The translations under genes were made by a program, and so were the position numbers. From positions 1-31,683 of the forward strand of contig JBBRYN010000037.1 of NCBI GenBank assembly GCA_038237645.1: a stretch of 31,683 nt of DNA, in the 5' to 3' direction. The stretch's first letter is position 1, and every line of letters begins with the position of its first letter. The stretch is from QHCA01 sp038237645. GTDB taxonomy: Bacteria; Actinomycetota; Actinomycetes; Mycobacteriales; QHCA01. The notes under the pieces were generated by a model, which was given only the letters and a program-made list of their open reading frames with translations, ran no database searches and was not told the origin of the DNA. Of the stretch, positions 16,259-23,490 are shown one piece after another.

Positions 16259-16800
16259 GTGCGTCCTCTCTAGGGGATTCTCTTAACACCAATCAACGGC
16301 TTGATGCTGACCACGTCAACATGACACGCCGTGCGGTGAGGGCGGCTAGCGCCCACCGCTTGTTTGCTTCCTGACCTCCTGTCCTGTGGCCAGATCGCTG
16401 GAATGCTTGCTGTCATTGATGTTCTCGCTCCAATGGCTGCCTCTCCGGGCCACTGCCGAGGCAAGCCGACTTCGTTTCCGCCACCCGCACCGCCCAGTTG
16501 CAAACCACCGTGCGGGTAGTTGTCCCGTTAACGCTAGCTCACGACGGCGCGTTGTGCGCGGCATTGGACAATCAGCATATGCGTTCCACAATGGACAGTG
16601 GTGTCGTCCCAGGCAAGCGGCATGTCGAGTTCGCGGCTGCTAGGCCGCCGCCGGCTGACGATGAAAGCGTCCATTCGCTCCTCGATAACCGCACAGGGGT
16701 AGGGTCAAGATTGTCCCGGCGCGTTAGGCAGGGAATCCCAGAGCAGACTTTGCAGGCCGACGCACGTCAAATGATGTGCCGCACGGCAAGGAGACACTTC
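16259..16800. other. Long intergenic region between two divergent genes
   Basis: This 542-bp stretch separates the histone-like gene (minus strand) from the zinc-ribbon gene (plus strand) and is visibly less GC-rich than its surroundings. It must contain both promoters and ribosome sites (GAGAGGA at 16264-16270 on the minus strand, AAGGAGA at 16787-16793 on the plus strand). Short open frames here have no recognisable product and poor start context. GTTCCACAATG at 16583-16593 is identical, on the opposite strand, to part of the proposed IclR site at 20196-20210. No RNA gene is recognisable. Confidence 0.5.
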
Positions 16801-17238
16801 ATGTCCGACGCCCCCCCGGGCCGCCGCTACGACTGCGTCAAGTGCGGCAAGCGGGCCTACACCACGACCGTGACGGGACGCATTCCAGCCTATTGCCCCG
16901 ATTGTCGGCCTCGAGTTCCCAAGCGCGGCGGCGTGGGCGGTGCAGTGCCGGAGACCTTGGTCTACCGTCTTGCGTTATCGGTCACGGCACTTCAACTCGG
17001 GGTCGACCGCGCCCGGCAGGTGCTCCTGCACGCGGATCTCGACGGCCAGTCGAGCGCAGCCGAGTTGCGCCGGGTAATCATCCGGGCGCTGGTCACCCTC
17101 GACGAGGCCGACGCGGAGCGGCTGCGCGAGTTGACAGCGGCCGACCTTCTCGGCACAAGCTTCCCGCCCGTCGTTCCCGTCCCGCCCGTCGTCCCCGTGG
17201 ACGACACCCAGGCCGCCTCTCCCGGGCAGCGGCGATGA
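16801..17238 (+). CDS. Small zinc-ribbon protein of unknown function
   Basis: The 145-residue protein has an N-terminal zinc ribbon: Cys-x2-Cys in DCVKCGK, about 17 residues, then Cys-x2-Cys in YCPDCR. A basic linker (RPRVPKRGG) and a helical middle (LVYRLALSVTALQLGVDRARQVLL ... AAELRRVIIRALVTLDEADAERLRE, about residues 53-118) follow, and a Pro/Val-rich tail ends it. The ATG at 16801 is fixed by AAGGAGA 7 bp upstream; the frame is open upstream to 16498, but that part has no ribosome site. Zinc ribbon plus helices suggests nucleic-acid or protein contact. I do not recognise a named family. Confidence 0.7.
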   Translation: MSDAPPGRRYDCVKCGKRAYTTTVTGRIPAYCPDCRPRVPKRGGVGGAVPETLVYRLALSVTALQLGVDRARQVLLHADLDGQSSAAELRRVIIRALVTLDEADAERLRELTAADLLGTSFPPVVPVPPVVPVDDTQAASPGQRR

Positions 17239-17306
17239 GGCTGCCGTCCTCGATGCGGGCGGCGTGTCCCGGGTGAGAGCGGTGGCGACTCCGGGGTAGC
17301 AGCCGG

Positions 17307-18503
17307 TCACGGCTCGGCACAGGTCGGATCGGTCAACCGCTCCCCCAGCCAGCGGTAGGCGTCGTGCTGCATGACAAGGTCGAACTTGTGCGGGCCTTCG
17401 TAGAACCGCCCCGTGTAGGCGCCGGCCACGCCGGCCGCGGAGTAGCGGGCAGCGATGCGTTCGTGGGCGGCGCGGGCGCCGGTCAGCGGGAACAGCGCGT
17501 CGTCGTTGTTGTACTGGACGAGTAGTGGCGCGGGGGCCCGGCACGCGGCCAGGTCCGGCCAGTCCGCAAGAGCGGCGAAGCCGGCCGGCAACAGCATCCA
17601 GGTGTGCTCGACGAGGTTGTGGTCCAGCAGGGCGTCGTAGTTGCTCATCATCCCTACCACGACTGCAGCGGTCAGAGCCGTACTGGTGGCGCGGAGAAGG
17701 GCAGAACGACAGCCGCCGCCGGACAGCCCGATGCTGCCGGTGCGGCCGGTGGTGTCCACGCGTGCCTGGAGGTAGTTCAGTGCGATTCGGTCCTCCCGGG
17801 CGACCACGGCGGCGAGAGTGGTGCCGAGCACGGCGCAGTACTTCTCCAGCAGGTTTTCGTGGTGCCACGCGGCCGCGTTGTATTGCGTGATAGGCGTGAG
17901 CCGACCGGGAGGCACGTCCGGCGGGCAGGTCCCCGCGGTGAGTTCGCCCAATCGCTGCAGGAGGGACGGCATCTCGTGCACCGGGAAACGGCGGCTTCCC
18001 CAGCCGAAGACGTCGGGTACGAACACGACATACCCCTCGCGGGCGAGGTCGCCGGCGAAGGCCCGCCCCTGGTAGTGGCTCGAGCGCAGGGCGACGACCG
18101 CCGCCCCGGCCGGCTCGGGCCCGTCGGCAATCTTCTCCTTGCCGTAGTACTTGAACCCGTCATGACCGTGCAGGGCCAGCACTCCGGGCAGCGGACCGAC
18201 CGCGGCCGCCGGCTTGAGCAGCCAGGCCCGGGTACGCGGTCCGAAGCCGACCGAGTAGGACACCTCCTGCCCGGCAAGGCCGTCAGCGCTCCAGCGCCGC
18301 TCCAACCGCACGTCGGCGGGGAGCTCGGAGTTCGCGGCCGGCAGGCCATCGCCGTTTTCCGGGCCGTCGACCGGGACGGCGAGGACCCGCTGGACCAACT
18401 CGCGGACCTGCTCCGTTGTTCGCCGGTTGTCACGAGCGCGCGGTCCGGCCGCGAACCGCACCCAGTCGCTGTAGACGCCGAGATGCGCGTAGCGCTCCGT
18501 CAT
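17307..18503 (-). CDS. Alpha/beta-hydrolase, dienelactone hydrolase/acetyl-xylan-esterase-like
   Basis: The 398-residue serine hydrolase has the nucleophile elbow GSIGLSGGG (Ser261), a likely acid in YNNDDALFP (about 334-335) and a catalytic His in GPHKFD (372), with LALHGHDG forming the oxyanion-hole strand. Its length and an N-terminal extension of about 100 residues resemble acetyl-xylan-esterase or abhydrolase_7-type proteins rather than small dienelactone hydrolases. No signal peptide is visible, so it should be cytoplasmic. Its ATG overlaps the stop of the upstream GH13 gene as ATGA, so the two are translationally coupled, and the likely substrate is an acylated sugar or oligosaccharide taken up by the cell. 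The exact ester is unknown. Confidence 0.8.
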   Translation of the reverse strand: MTERYAHLGVYSDWVRFAAGPRARDNRRTTEQVRELVQRVLAVPVDGPENGDGLPAANSELPADVRLERRWSADGLAGQEVSYSVGFGPRTRAWLLKPAAAVGPLPGVLALHGHDGFKYYGKEKIADGPEPAGAAVVALRSSHYQGRAFAGDLAREGYVVFVPDVFGWGSRRFPVHEMPSLLQRLGELTAGTCPPDVPPGRLTPITQYNAAAWHHENLLEKYCAVLGTTLAAVVAREDRIALNYLQARVDTTGRTGSIGLSGGGCRSALLRATSTALTAAVVVGMMSNYDALLDHNLVEHTWMLLPAGFAALADWPDLAACRAPAPLLVQYNNDDALFPLTGARAAHERIAARYSAAGVAGAYTGRFYEGPHKFDLVMQHDAYRWLGERLTDPTCAEP

Positions 18504-20161
18504 CGGGCCAGGCTCAGCACGACGCCCTCGTACGGCTTGAGTGTCAGCGACTGGCCCTGATCACCATGGTCACCGGTGGCGCGACCCGGATCGGTGCTCG
18601 CCATGACCCGCGTGTCGCCGGCGTCGGGCAGGTCCAGGCGCTGGGCTTGACCGCCGAAGTTCAAGGCGACCAGGACGTGTCGTCCCTGGTGCTCACGTCG
18701 ATAGGCCAGCAGGTCGCCACTGGCCAGCATCGGTGTATGGCGGCCGACGGACAACGCGGGCTCGGCCCGGCGAAGTGCCAGCAACTGCCGATAGAGCGTG
18801 AGCATCGACTCCTGGCGGCCGTCCTGACCGGCCACGTTGACCGTGCCGGCGGCGGCGGATGTCGGCAGCCACGGAATGCTGTCGGTCGGGCAGAATCCCG
18901 CGTTGACCGCGGACGTCCACTGCATCGGAGTGCGCTCCGGGTCGCGCCCCGCCCCGATGCCGGGCACCCGACGTTCGTACGGGTCCTGGACGAGTTCGGC
19001 CGGGATCGGCACGTCAGACATGCCGATCTCCTCCCCGTAGTAGATCGTGGGAGTGCCGCGCAGGGTGAGCAGCAGCATCGCGGCGAGCCGGGCCTGGGTG
19101 CAGCCGACCCGGGTCACGACGCGCGAGCGGTCGTGGTTTCCCAGCACCCAATTGGGCCAGGCCGCGGCCGGCAGCGCCGCTTCGTAGGCGTCGATCAGCG
19201 CACCGATGCTCTCCGCGCACCAGGCGGTGGTGATGAGGTGCATGTTGGAGGGCAGGTGCAGCCCGGTCCCGCGCCGGCCGTAGTAGTGCATGAGCCGCTC
19301 CAGCGGCAGGTACAGCTCGGCGAGCAGCAGGCGGTCGCCAGGTGGGGCGGCACCGGCTGCTGGTGGGTGGGTGTCCACGACCGCCCGCATCATGCTCACG
19401 ACCTCGCCGATGTCCGGGTGATCGGCCGTGCGTTCGGGCAGCAGCGCGTCGTACGGCGCCATCGAGGGCTGCCAGTGCGGGTTGGGCGGGTTGTCGCGCA
19501 ACTGCTCGTCCTTGAGCAGGTGCCGGAACGCATCCACCCGGAAGCCGTCGACGCCGCGGTCCAGCCAGGTGCGCATGACGTCGAACTGGGCTCGGCGCAC
19601 TGCGGGGTTGCGCCAGTTGAGATCCGGCTGACACGGCAGGTAGGCGTGGTAGTAGTACTGCCCTGTCGTGGGGTCCAGGGTCCAGGCAGAGCCGCCGAAG
19701 ACCGAGCGCCAGTTGTTCGGCGGGCCGCCGCCGTCGGCCGGCTCGGCCCATAGGTACCAGTCCCGCCGGGGGTCCTCCCGGGAGGAGCGGGCGGCTGCGA
19801 ACCACAGATGCTGGTCGGAAGTGTGGTTGGCGATGAAGTCCACCAGCACCCGCAACCCCAGCCGGTGCGCCTCGGCGAGGAGCGCATCCACGTCGGCCTC
19901 GCTGCCGAACAGCGGGTCGATCCGAGTGTGGTCTGTGACGTCGTAGCCGAAGTCGCGCATGGGCGAGGAATAGAACGGGGACAGCCAGAGGGCGTCGACT
20001 CCCAGCCGGTGAAGGTGGTCCAGCCGGCTGGTGATGCCGGCCAGGTCGCCGACGCCGTCGCCATCGGCATCGGCGTAGGAGCGGGGGTAGATCTGGTAGA
20101 TCACTCCGGCCTGCCACCAGGTGAACCCCACAGGCGTCCGAGAACGGGCCGGCCAGCCCAC
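18500..20161 (-). CDS. GH13 alpha-glucosidase (oligo-1,6-glucosidase-like)
   Basis: This cytoplasmic glycoside hydrolase family 13 enzyme has 553 residues from the GTG at 20161, chosen because GGAGG lies 6 bp upstream; upstream codons to 20212 do not look like protein. Motifs in order are VIYQIYPRSYADADGDGVGD, VLVDFIANHTSD, GFRVDAFRH with nucleophile Asp210, LLLAELYLP with acid/base Glu282, and VLGNHDRSR with Asp344. The pattern fits enzymes acting on short alpha-glucosides such as maltose, isomaltose or sucrose-type sugars; linkage specificity cannot be read reliably. It is followed by an overlapping esterase-like gene and preceded by a divergent IclR regulator, which probably controls it. 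Confidence 0.9.
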   Translation of the reverse strand: MGWPARSRTPVGFTWWQAGVIYQIYPRSYADADGDGVGDLAGITSRLDHLHRLGVDALWLSPFYSSPMRDFGYDVTDHTRIDPLFGSEADVDALLAEAHRLGLRVLVDFIANHTSDQHLWFAAARSSREDPRRDWYLWAEPADGGGPPNNWRSVFGGSAWTLDPTTGQYYYHAYLPCQPDLNWRNPAVRRAQFDVMRTWLDRGVDGFRVDAFRHLLKDEQLRDNPPNPHWQPSMAPYDALLPERTADHPDIGEVVSMMRAVVDTHPPAAGAAPPGDRLLLAELYLPLERLMHYYGRRGTGLHLPSNMHLITTAWCAESIGALIDAYEAALPAAAWPNWVLGNHDRSRVVTRVGCTQARLAAMLLLTLRGTPTIYYGEEIGMSDVPIPAELVQDPYERRVPGIGAGRDPERTPMQWTSAVNAGFCPTDSIPWLPTSAAAGTVNVAGQDGRQESMLTLYRQLLALRRAEPALSVGRHTPMLASGDLLAYRREHQGRHVLVALNFGGQAQRLDLPDAGDTRVMASTDPGRATGDHGDQGQSLTLKPYEGVVLSLAR

Positions 20162-20195
20162 CACAAGCCTCCTTGGTTCGCGTACGTGAACATCG

Positions 20196-20208
20196 TCCGC
20201 ATTGTGGA
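20196..20208. promoter_or_regulatory. Candidate IclR-type operator
   Basis: TCCGCATTGTGGA is an imperfect palindrome (five of six pairs match) centred at 20202. It lies 34 bp upstream of the GH13 start and about 90 bp upstream of the iclR-like gene. The TTCC...GGAA-type dyad suits IclR-family dimers. The same 11-mer, CATTGTGGAAC (20200-20210), recurs inverted at 16583-16593. Confidence 0.4.
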
Positions 20209-20295
20209 ACACTGCCGGAACGGTAAGACTGCGTCACCATCGTGTCAACGCGTGTCCCGACCGGCGAGAGGGTTCATCCCGTGCGAGAGGCCAGC

Positions 20296-21081
20296 GTGAG
20301 CGAAGCGTCGAGCCGGCGCACCTCTGCCGCAGTCAAGTCCGCGCATCGCACCATCGAGATCTTGGAACTGTTGGCCGACCGGGCCGACCGGCTCACCCTG
20401 AGCGAACTGCGGCGTGAGCTCGGCGTACCCAAGTCGAGCCTGCACGCACTGCTGCAGACGCTCGTGGCGGGCGGCTGGCTGGAGACCGACGACCGCGGCA
20501 CCAGCTACGGCATCGGGCTGCGCGCACTGCGGATCGGCACTGCGTACCTCGAACATGACGTAACCACCGAAGCCGCCGGGCCGGTACTGGCACGGCTGCG
20601 CCGCGAGCTCGACGAGACAGTCCACCTCGCGCGGCTCGACGGAGCCGACGTCGTATACCTGGCAAGTCGCGAGTCAGCCCACCATCTGCGCAGCTCGTCG
20701 CGGGTCGGAAGGCGGCTGCCGGCGCATGCGACTGCGCTCGGCAAGGCTTTGCTCGCGACCCGCACCGACCAGGAGGTCGAGGCGCTGCTGCCGAGCCGGT
20801 TGGTGGCGCTGACGCCGGATACCGTCACGACTCAAGCAGGACTCTGCGCCAAGTTGGCCGCGACGCGGGTCCGCGGCTGGAGTTTCGAACAGGGACAGAA
20901 CACCCCCGGTCTGGGCTGCTTCGGCGTCGCCGTGCCGACCCGGCAGCCGGTCGTCGACGCGTTGTCCTGCTCGGTGCCGCTGGCGCGGCTGACAGACGAG
21001 CGCGGCACGAAGATCGTCGCCGCGCTGGCCCGTGGGGCCGACGAGCTCTGCCGGCTGGCCCGACGCGGAGCACCACCCTGA
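20296..21081 (+). CDS. IclR-family transcriptional regulator
   Basis: The 261-residue protein has an N-terminal winged helix (SAHRTIEILELLADRADRLT, then LSELRRELGVPKSSLHALLQ as the recognition part, about residues 16-62) and a C-terminal effector domain with LRRELDETVHLARLDGADVV, LPAHATALGKALLA and GCFGVAVPTR, all typical of IclR. The GTG at 20296 has GAGAGG just upstream; GTGs at 20242 and 20281 are alternatives. It is divergent from the GH13-hydrolase pair and is the obvious regulator of that pair, probably answering a sugar or sugar acid. Whether it represses or activates cannot be told. Confidence 0.9.
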   Translation: MSEASSRRTSAAVKSAHRTIEILELLADRADRLTLSELRRELGVPKSSLHALLQTLVAGGWLETDDRGTSYGIGLRALRIGTAYLEHDVTTEAAGPVLARLRRELDETVHLARLDGADVVYLASRESAHHLRSSSRVGRRLPAHATALGKALLATRTDQEVEALLPSRLVALTPDTVTTQAGLCAKLAATRVRGWSFEQGQNTPGLGCFGVAVPTRQPVVDALSCSVPLARLTDERGTKIVAALARGADELCRLARRGAPP

Positions 21082-21133
21082 GCCGACCGCGGCGCCACAG
21101 ACAGTGAAGAGCGCGGGCGCCAACGGGGGTGGG

Positions 21134-21562
21134 GCGGACGAGTCGGCCTGTACGCCGGGTTCTGTGACCGGGGCGCCTTGCGGCACTGCCCCGGCCGGCG
21201 ACCATCCATCTAGGCCTGCCGTTGCCGGCAGGCTCCAGCGGTCTACCCGCAGGCTCGGGCGGGCCACCCTCGAACGCCTGCGCAGATCCGGTGCCCGAAG
21301 GCACCGGAACCTTTTGACCTTGCTCCGGGTGGGGTTTGCCGAGCCGCCCGGGTCACCCCGGGCGCTGGTGGTCTCTTACACCACCGTTTCACCCTTACCC
21401 GGCTCCTCGCCTCGCGACGAAGTGCCGGGCGGTCTGCTTTCTGTGGCACTTTCCCGCGGGTCACCCCGGGTTGCTGTTAACAACCACCCAGCCCTGTGGA
21501 GCCCGGACGTTCCTCGGCGGCTCCGATAGGAACCGACGCGATCGCCCGGCCGGCTCGTCCGC
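21134..21562 (-). ncRNA. rnpB: RNase P RNA (bacterial class A)
   Basis: The catalytic RNA of RNase P cuts 5' leaders from tRNA precursors. On the minus strand, GAGGAACGTCCGGGCTCCAC and ACAGGGC near the 5' end form the hallmark conserved block, followed by GGGTAAGGGTGAAACGGTGG and, near the 3' end, TAGATGGATGGTCGCC. The ends pair as helix P1: GCGGACGAG at 21562-21554 with CTCGTCCGC at 21142-21134. The total of about 429 nt is normal for an actinobacterial type A RNA. It lies downstream of the RNase H/phosphatase gene on the same strand, as I recall for the mycobacterial locus. Confidence 0.95.
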
Positions 21563-21572
21563 CGTACGGAGG

Positions 21573-21578
21573 ACTTTA
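21573..21578 (-). promoter_or_regulatory. Likely -10 box of rnpB
   Basis: TAAAGT on the minus strand lies about 10 bp before the predicted RNase P RNA 5' end and inside the 33-bp gap after the RNase H/phosphatase stop. A clear -35 box is not visible. The position suggests that rnpB has its own promoter. Confidence 0.4.
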
Positions 21579-21595
21579 CGCCCGAGCCGGGGTCA

Positions 21596-22756
21596 TCACG
21601 AGTCCAGGTGCGCGACGTCGTTCATGCGCGCGACGACGGCCGGCCCGTCCGCATACCACTGCACCTCGGAAATTCCCGCCGGGTCGACCTGCATCCGAAA
21701 CAGCGATGGCGGCGGCGCGTCGAGTGCCAGGCGCAGCAGCGTCTTGATCGGCGTGCCATGTGTCACTACCGCAACAGTTGTCCCTGGGAAGCGGCGCAGC
21801 ACTTCGTCGCGGGCGCGCCGCACACGGGTCACCGTCGCGGCGAGCGATTCACCTTGCGGCGCCGGCGCATCGGCCGACGCCAGCCAGGCCGCGAACTCCG
21901 CCGGCCACCGGTCACGTACTTCCGAGAACTTCAGACCCGCCCACTGCCCGAAGTCGGTCTCGACGAGGCCAGGCTCCTCGATCACCGGCAGGTCGAGCGC
22001 CCGGCCCACGACATCAGCGGTCTGCCGGGCCGCCGGCGACGGCGAACTGACCACGGCGGCCACAATGGACAGTCGCGCCACGCGATCAGCCAGCGCACGA
22101 GCCTGCGCCGCTCCCGCCTCGGTCAGCCCGGCGCCCTCCCGGTCGCCGAACCGCTGGTCGCCCGACCGCGCCGTCTGCGCATGTCGCAACAGCATCGTCG
22201 TGGTGGGCGGCGCAGTGCCATGCATCAAGCCGACCGGTAGACCCGCTCTCGAATGCCCGGGGGCTGCCGGTGAATCGGACGGCCAAGTGGGCGGCCCAGT
22301 GGCCGGCTCGGTCCCTCGGACTCCGGTCGTCCGACCGGCAGACCTGGCGACGGCGTCCATGGCGTCGTTGGCCAGGCGGTCGGCCCGCGTGTTGAGCGCC
22401 CGAGGTATCCAGGTGAAGCGCACACTGCCGAGTTGGCCGACCAGGTCGCCCGCCTGACGGGCGAGCACCCGCATGTCCGGATGTTTGACTTGCCACCGGC
22501 CAGACATCTGCTCGACCAGCAGCTTGGAATCCAGCCGGGCCTCCACCGCGTCACCGCCCAGCTCCACGGCGGCCTGCAATCCGGCGATCAGACCTTGGTA
22601 CTCCGCGACGTTGTTGGTGGCGCGCCCGATGGCGACCGAGCGCTCGGCCAGCACCTCGCCGGTCCGCGCGTCCCGCACCACTACCCCGTACCCCGCCGGA
22701 CCCGGGTTGCCACGGGACCCGCCGTCAGCCTCGACGATCAACCGGCGACCCGTCAC
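21596..22756 (-). CDS. Bifunctional RNase H / histidine phosphatase
   Basis: The protein fuses RNase HI (about residues 1-135), which removes RNA from RNA-DNA hybrids, to a phosphoglycerate-mutase-like histidine phosphatase (about 185-386), as in M. tuberculosis Rv2228c (CobC-like phosphatase). RNase H acidic residues are Asp11 (ADGGSRGNPG), Glu52 (NNVAEYQGL), Asp76 (RLDSKLLVEQM) and Asp126 (RADRLAND). The phosphatase has nucleophile His192 in LLRHAQT, where most relatives read RHGQT, plus Glu266 and His333 (VVTHGTP). A Pro/Thr/Gly-rich linker separates the domains. The GTG at 22756 overlaps the upstream stop as GTGA and gives 386 residues; an open extension to 22882 is not used. Confidence 0.93.
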   Translation of the reverse strand: MTGRRLIVEADGGSRGNPGPAGYGVVVRDARTGEVLAERSVAIGRATNNVAEYQGLIAGLQAAVELGGDAVEARLDSKLLVEQMSGRWQVKHPDMRVLARQAGDLVGQLGSVRFTWIPRALNTRADRLANDAMDAVARSAGRTTGVRGTEPATGPPTWPSDSPAAPGHSRAGLPVGLMHGTAPPTTTMLLRHAQTARSGDQRFGDREGAGLTEAGAAQARALADRVARLSIVAAVVSSPSPAARQTADVVGRALDLPVIEEPGLVETDFGQWAGLKFSEVRDRWPAEFAAWLASADAPAPQGESLAATVTRVRRARDEVLRRFPGTTVAVVTHGTPIKTLLRLALDAPPPSLFRMQVDPAGISEVQWYADGPAVVARMNDVAHLDS

Positions 22757-23490
22757 AGGGCAGACTCGGCAGTGCGCACCAGGATGCGGCCACACTCCTC
22801 GCAACGCAGGACCTCGTCGGCCGGAGCGGCACGGACGGCTTCGAGATCGCCGCCGGACAGCTCCAGATGACAGCCCTCGCACCGGTGGCGGTACAGCCGG
22901 GCGGCGCCGGTGCCTCCCGACGACGAGCGGATCCGCTCGTAGACGACGAGAAGTTCAGCGGGAATCTCGGCAGCGACCAAGGCCCGATCGGCCCGGCGTT
23001 CCGCCGCAGCCGCATCGATGTCGGTGAACGCCCGGTCACGTCCCGTTTCGGCGGCGTCCTCGTCGGCGTCGGTCCGTACGAGCGCCTCGGTGGCGGCAGT
23101 CAGTTGCGCGTCCGCCCCCTCGCGCCGCTCCATCAGGTCGAGCAACTGATCCTCAAGCTCACTCTGCCGCCGGGCCAGCGAGGTGATCTCGTGCTGCAGG
23201 CTCTCGGCCTCCTTGGGTGACGTGCTCACCAGCATCCGCTGCTGATCACGTTCGGCGCGGGTACGCACCTGGTCGACGTCGGCCTCCAGCTTGCGCTGTT
23301 CACGATCGAGGTCACTCACCACGCCGGCGGCCCGGGCCCGGTCAGTGGTCAGGCCCTGCCGCTCGGTGCCGAGGCGGTCGATCTCGGCCAGCTCCGGCAC
23401 GGTCTTGCGCCGGTGCGCCAACTGGTCGAGTGCCGTGTCCAGTGCCTGCAGGTCGAGCAGCCGCAATTGCGCGGCGGGGGCGGTGTTCAC
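22753..23490 (-). CDS. Coiled-coil C4 zinc-ribbon protein (Rv2229c-like)
   Basis: The 245-residue protein is a long antiparallel coiled-coil hairpin (about residues 5-165, highly charged) followed by a C-terminal zinc ribbon with HRCEGCH and LRCEECGR. The family is conserved in Actinobacteria and other phyla; it probably contacts nucleic acid, but its job is not settled. The GTG at 23490 is chosen because it shares one base with the Nif3 gene's TAG stop, and because the resulting length equals what I recall for Rv2229c. It overlaps the RNase H/phosphatase gene by 4 bp, so the Nif3, zinc-ribbon and RNase H genes form one coupled unit. Confidence 0.9.
   Translation of the reverse strand: MNTAPAAQLRLLDLQALDTALDQLAHRRKTVPELAEIDRLGTERQGLTTDRARAAGVVSDLDREQRKLEADVDQVRTRAERDQQRMLVSTSPKEAESLQHEITSLARRQSELEDQLLDLMERREGADAQLTAATEALVRTDADEDAAETGRDRAFTDIDAAAAERRADRALVAAEIPAELLVVYERIRSSSGGTGAARLYRHRCEGCHLELSGGDLEAVRAAPADEVLRCEECGRILVRTAESAL

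Noticed and set aside
13766..16273. 835-codon plus-strand open frame across three genes
   Set aside because: It crosses the F420 reductase, MFS and histone-like genes in a wrong frame; its composition (Arg/Pro/Ala-rich, low complexity) is that of a GC-rich shadow frame.
16498..16800. Upstream extension of the zinc-ribbon gene
   Set aside because: No ribosome site at upstream starts, while AAGGAGA precedes the ATG at 16801.
18416..19753. 445-codon plus-strand frame opposite the GH13 gene
   Set aside because: Antisense to an enzyme with all three catalytic residues.
20162..20212. N-terminal extension of the GH13 protein
   Set aside because: The sequence lacks protein-like conservation and the GGAGG site lies inside it, placed correctly for the GTG at 20161.
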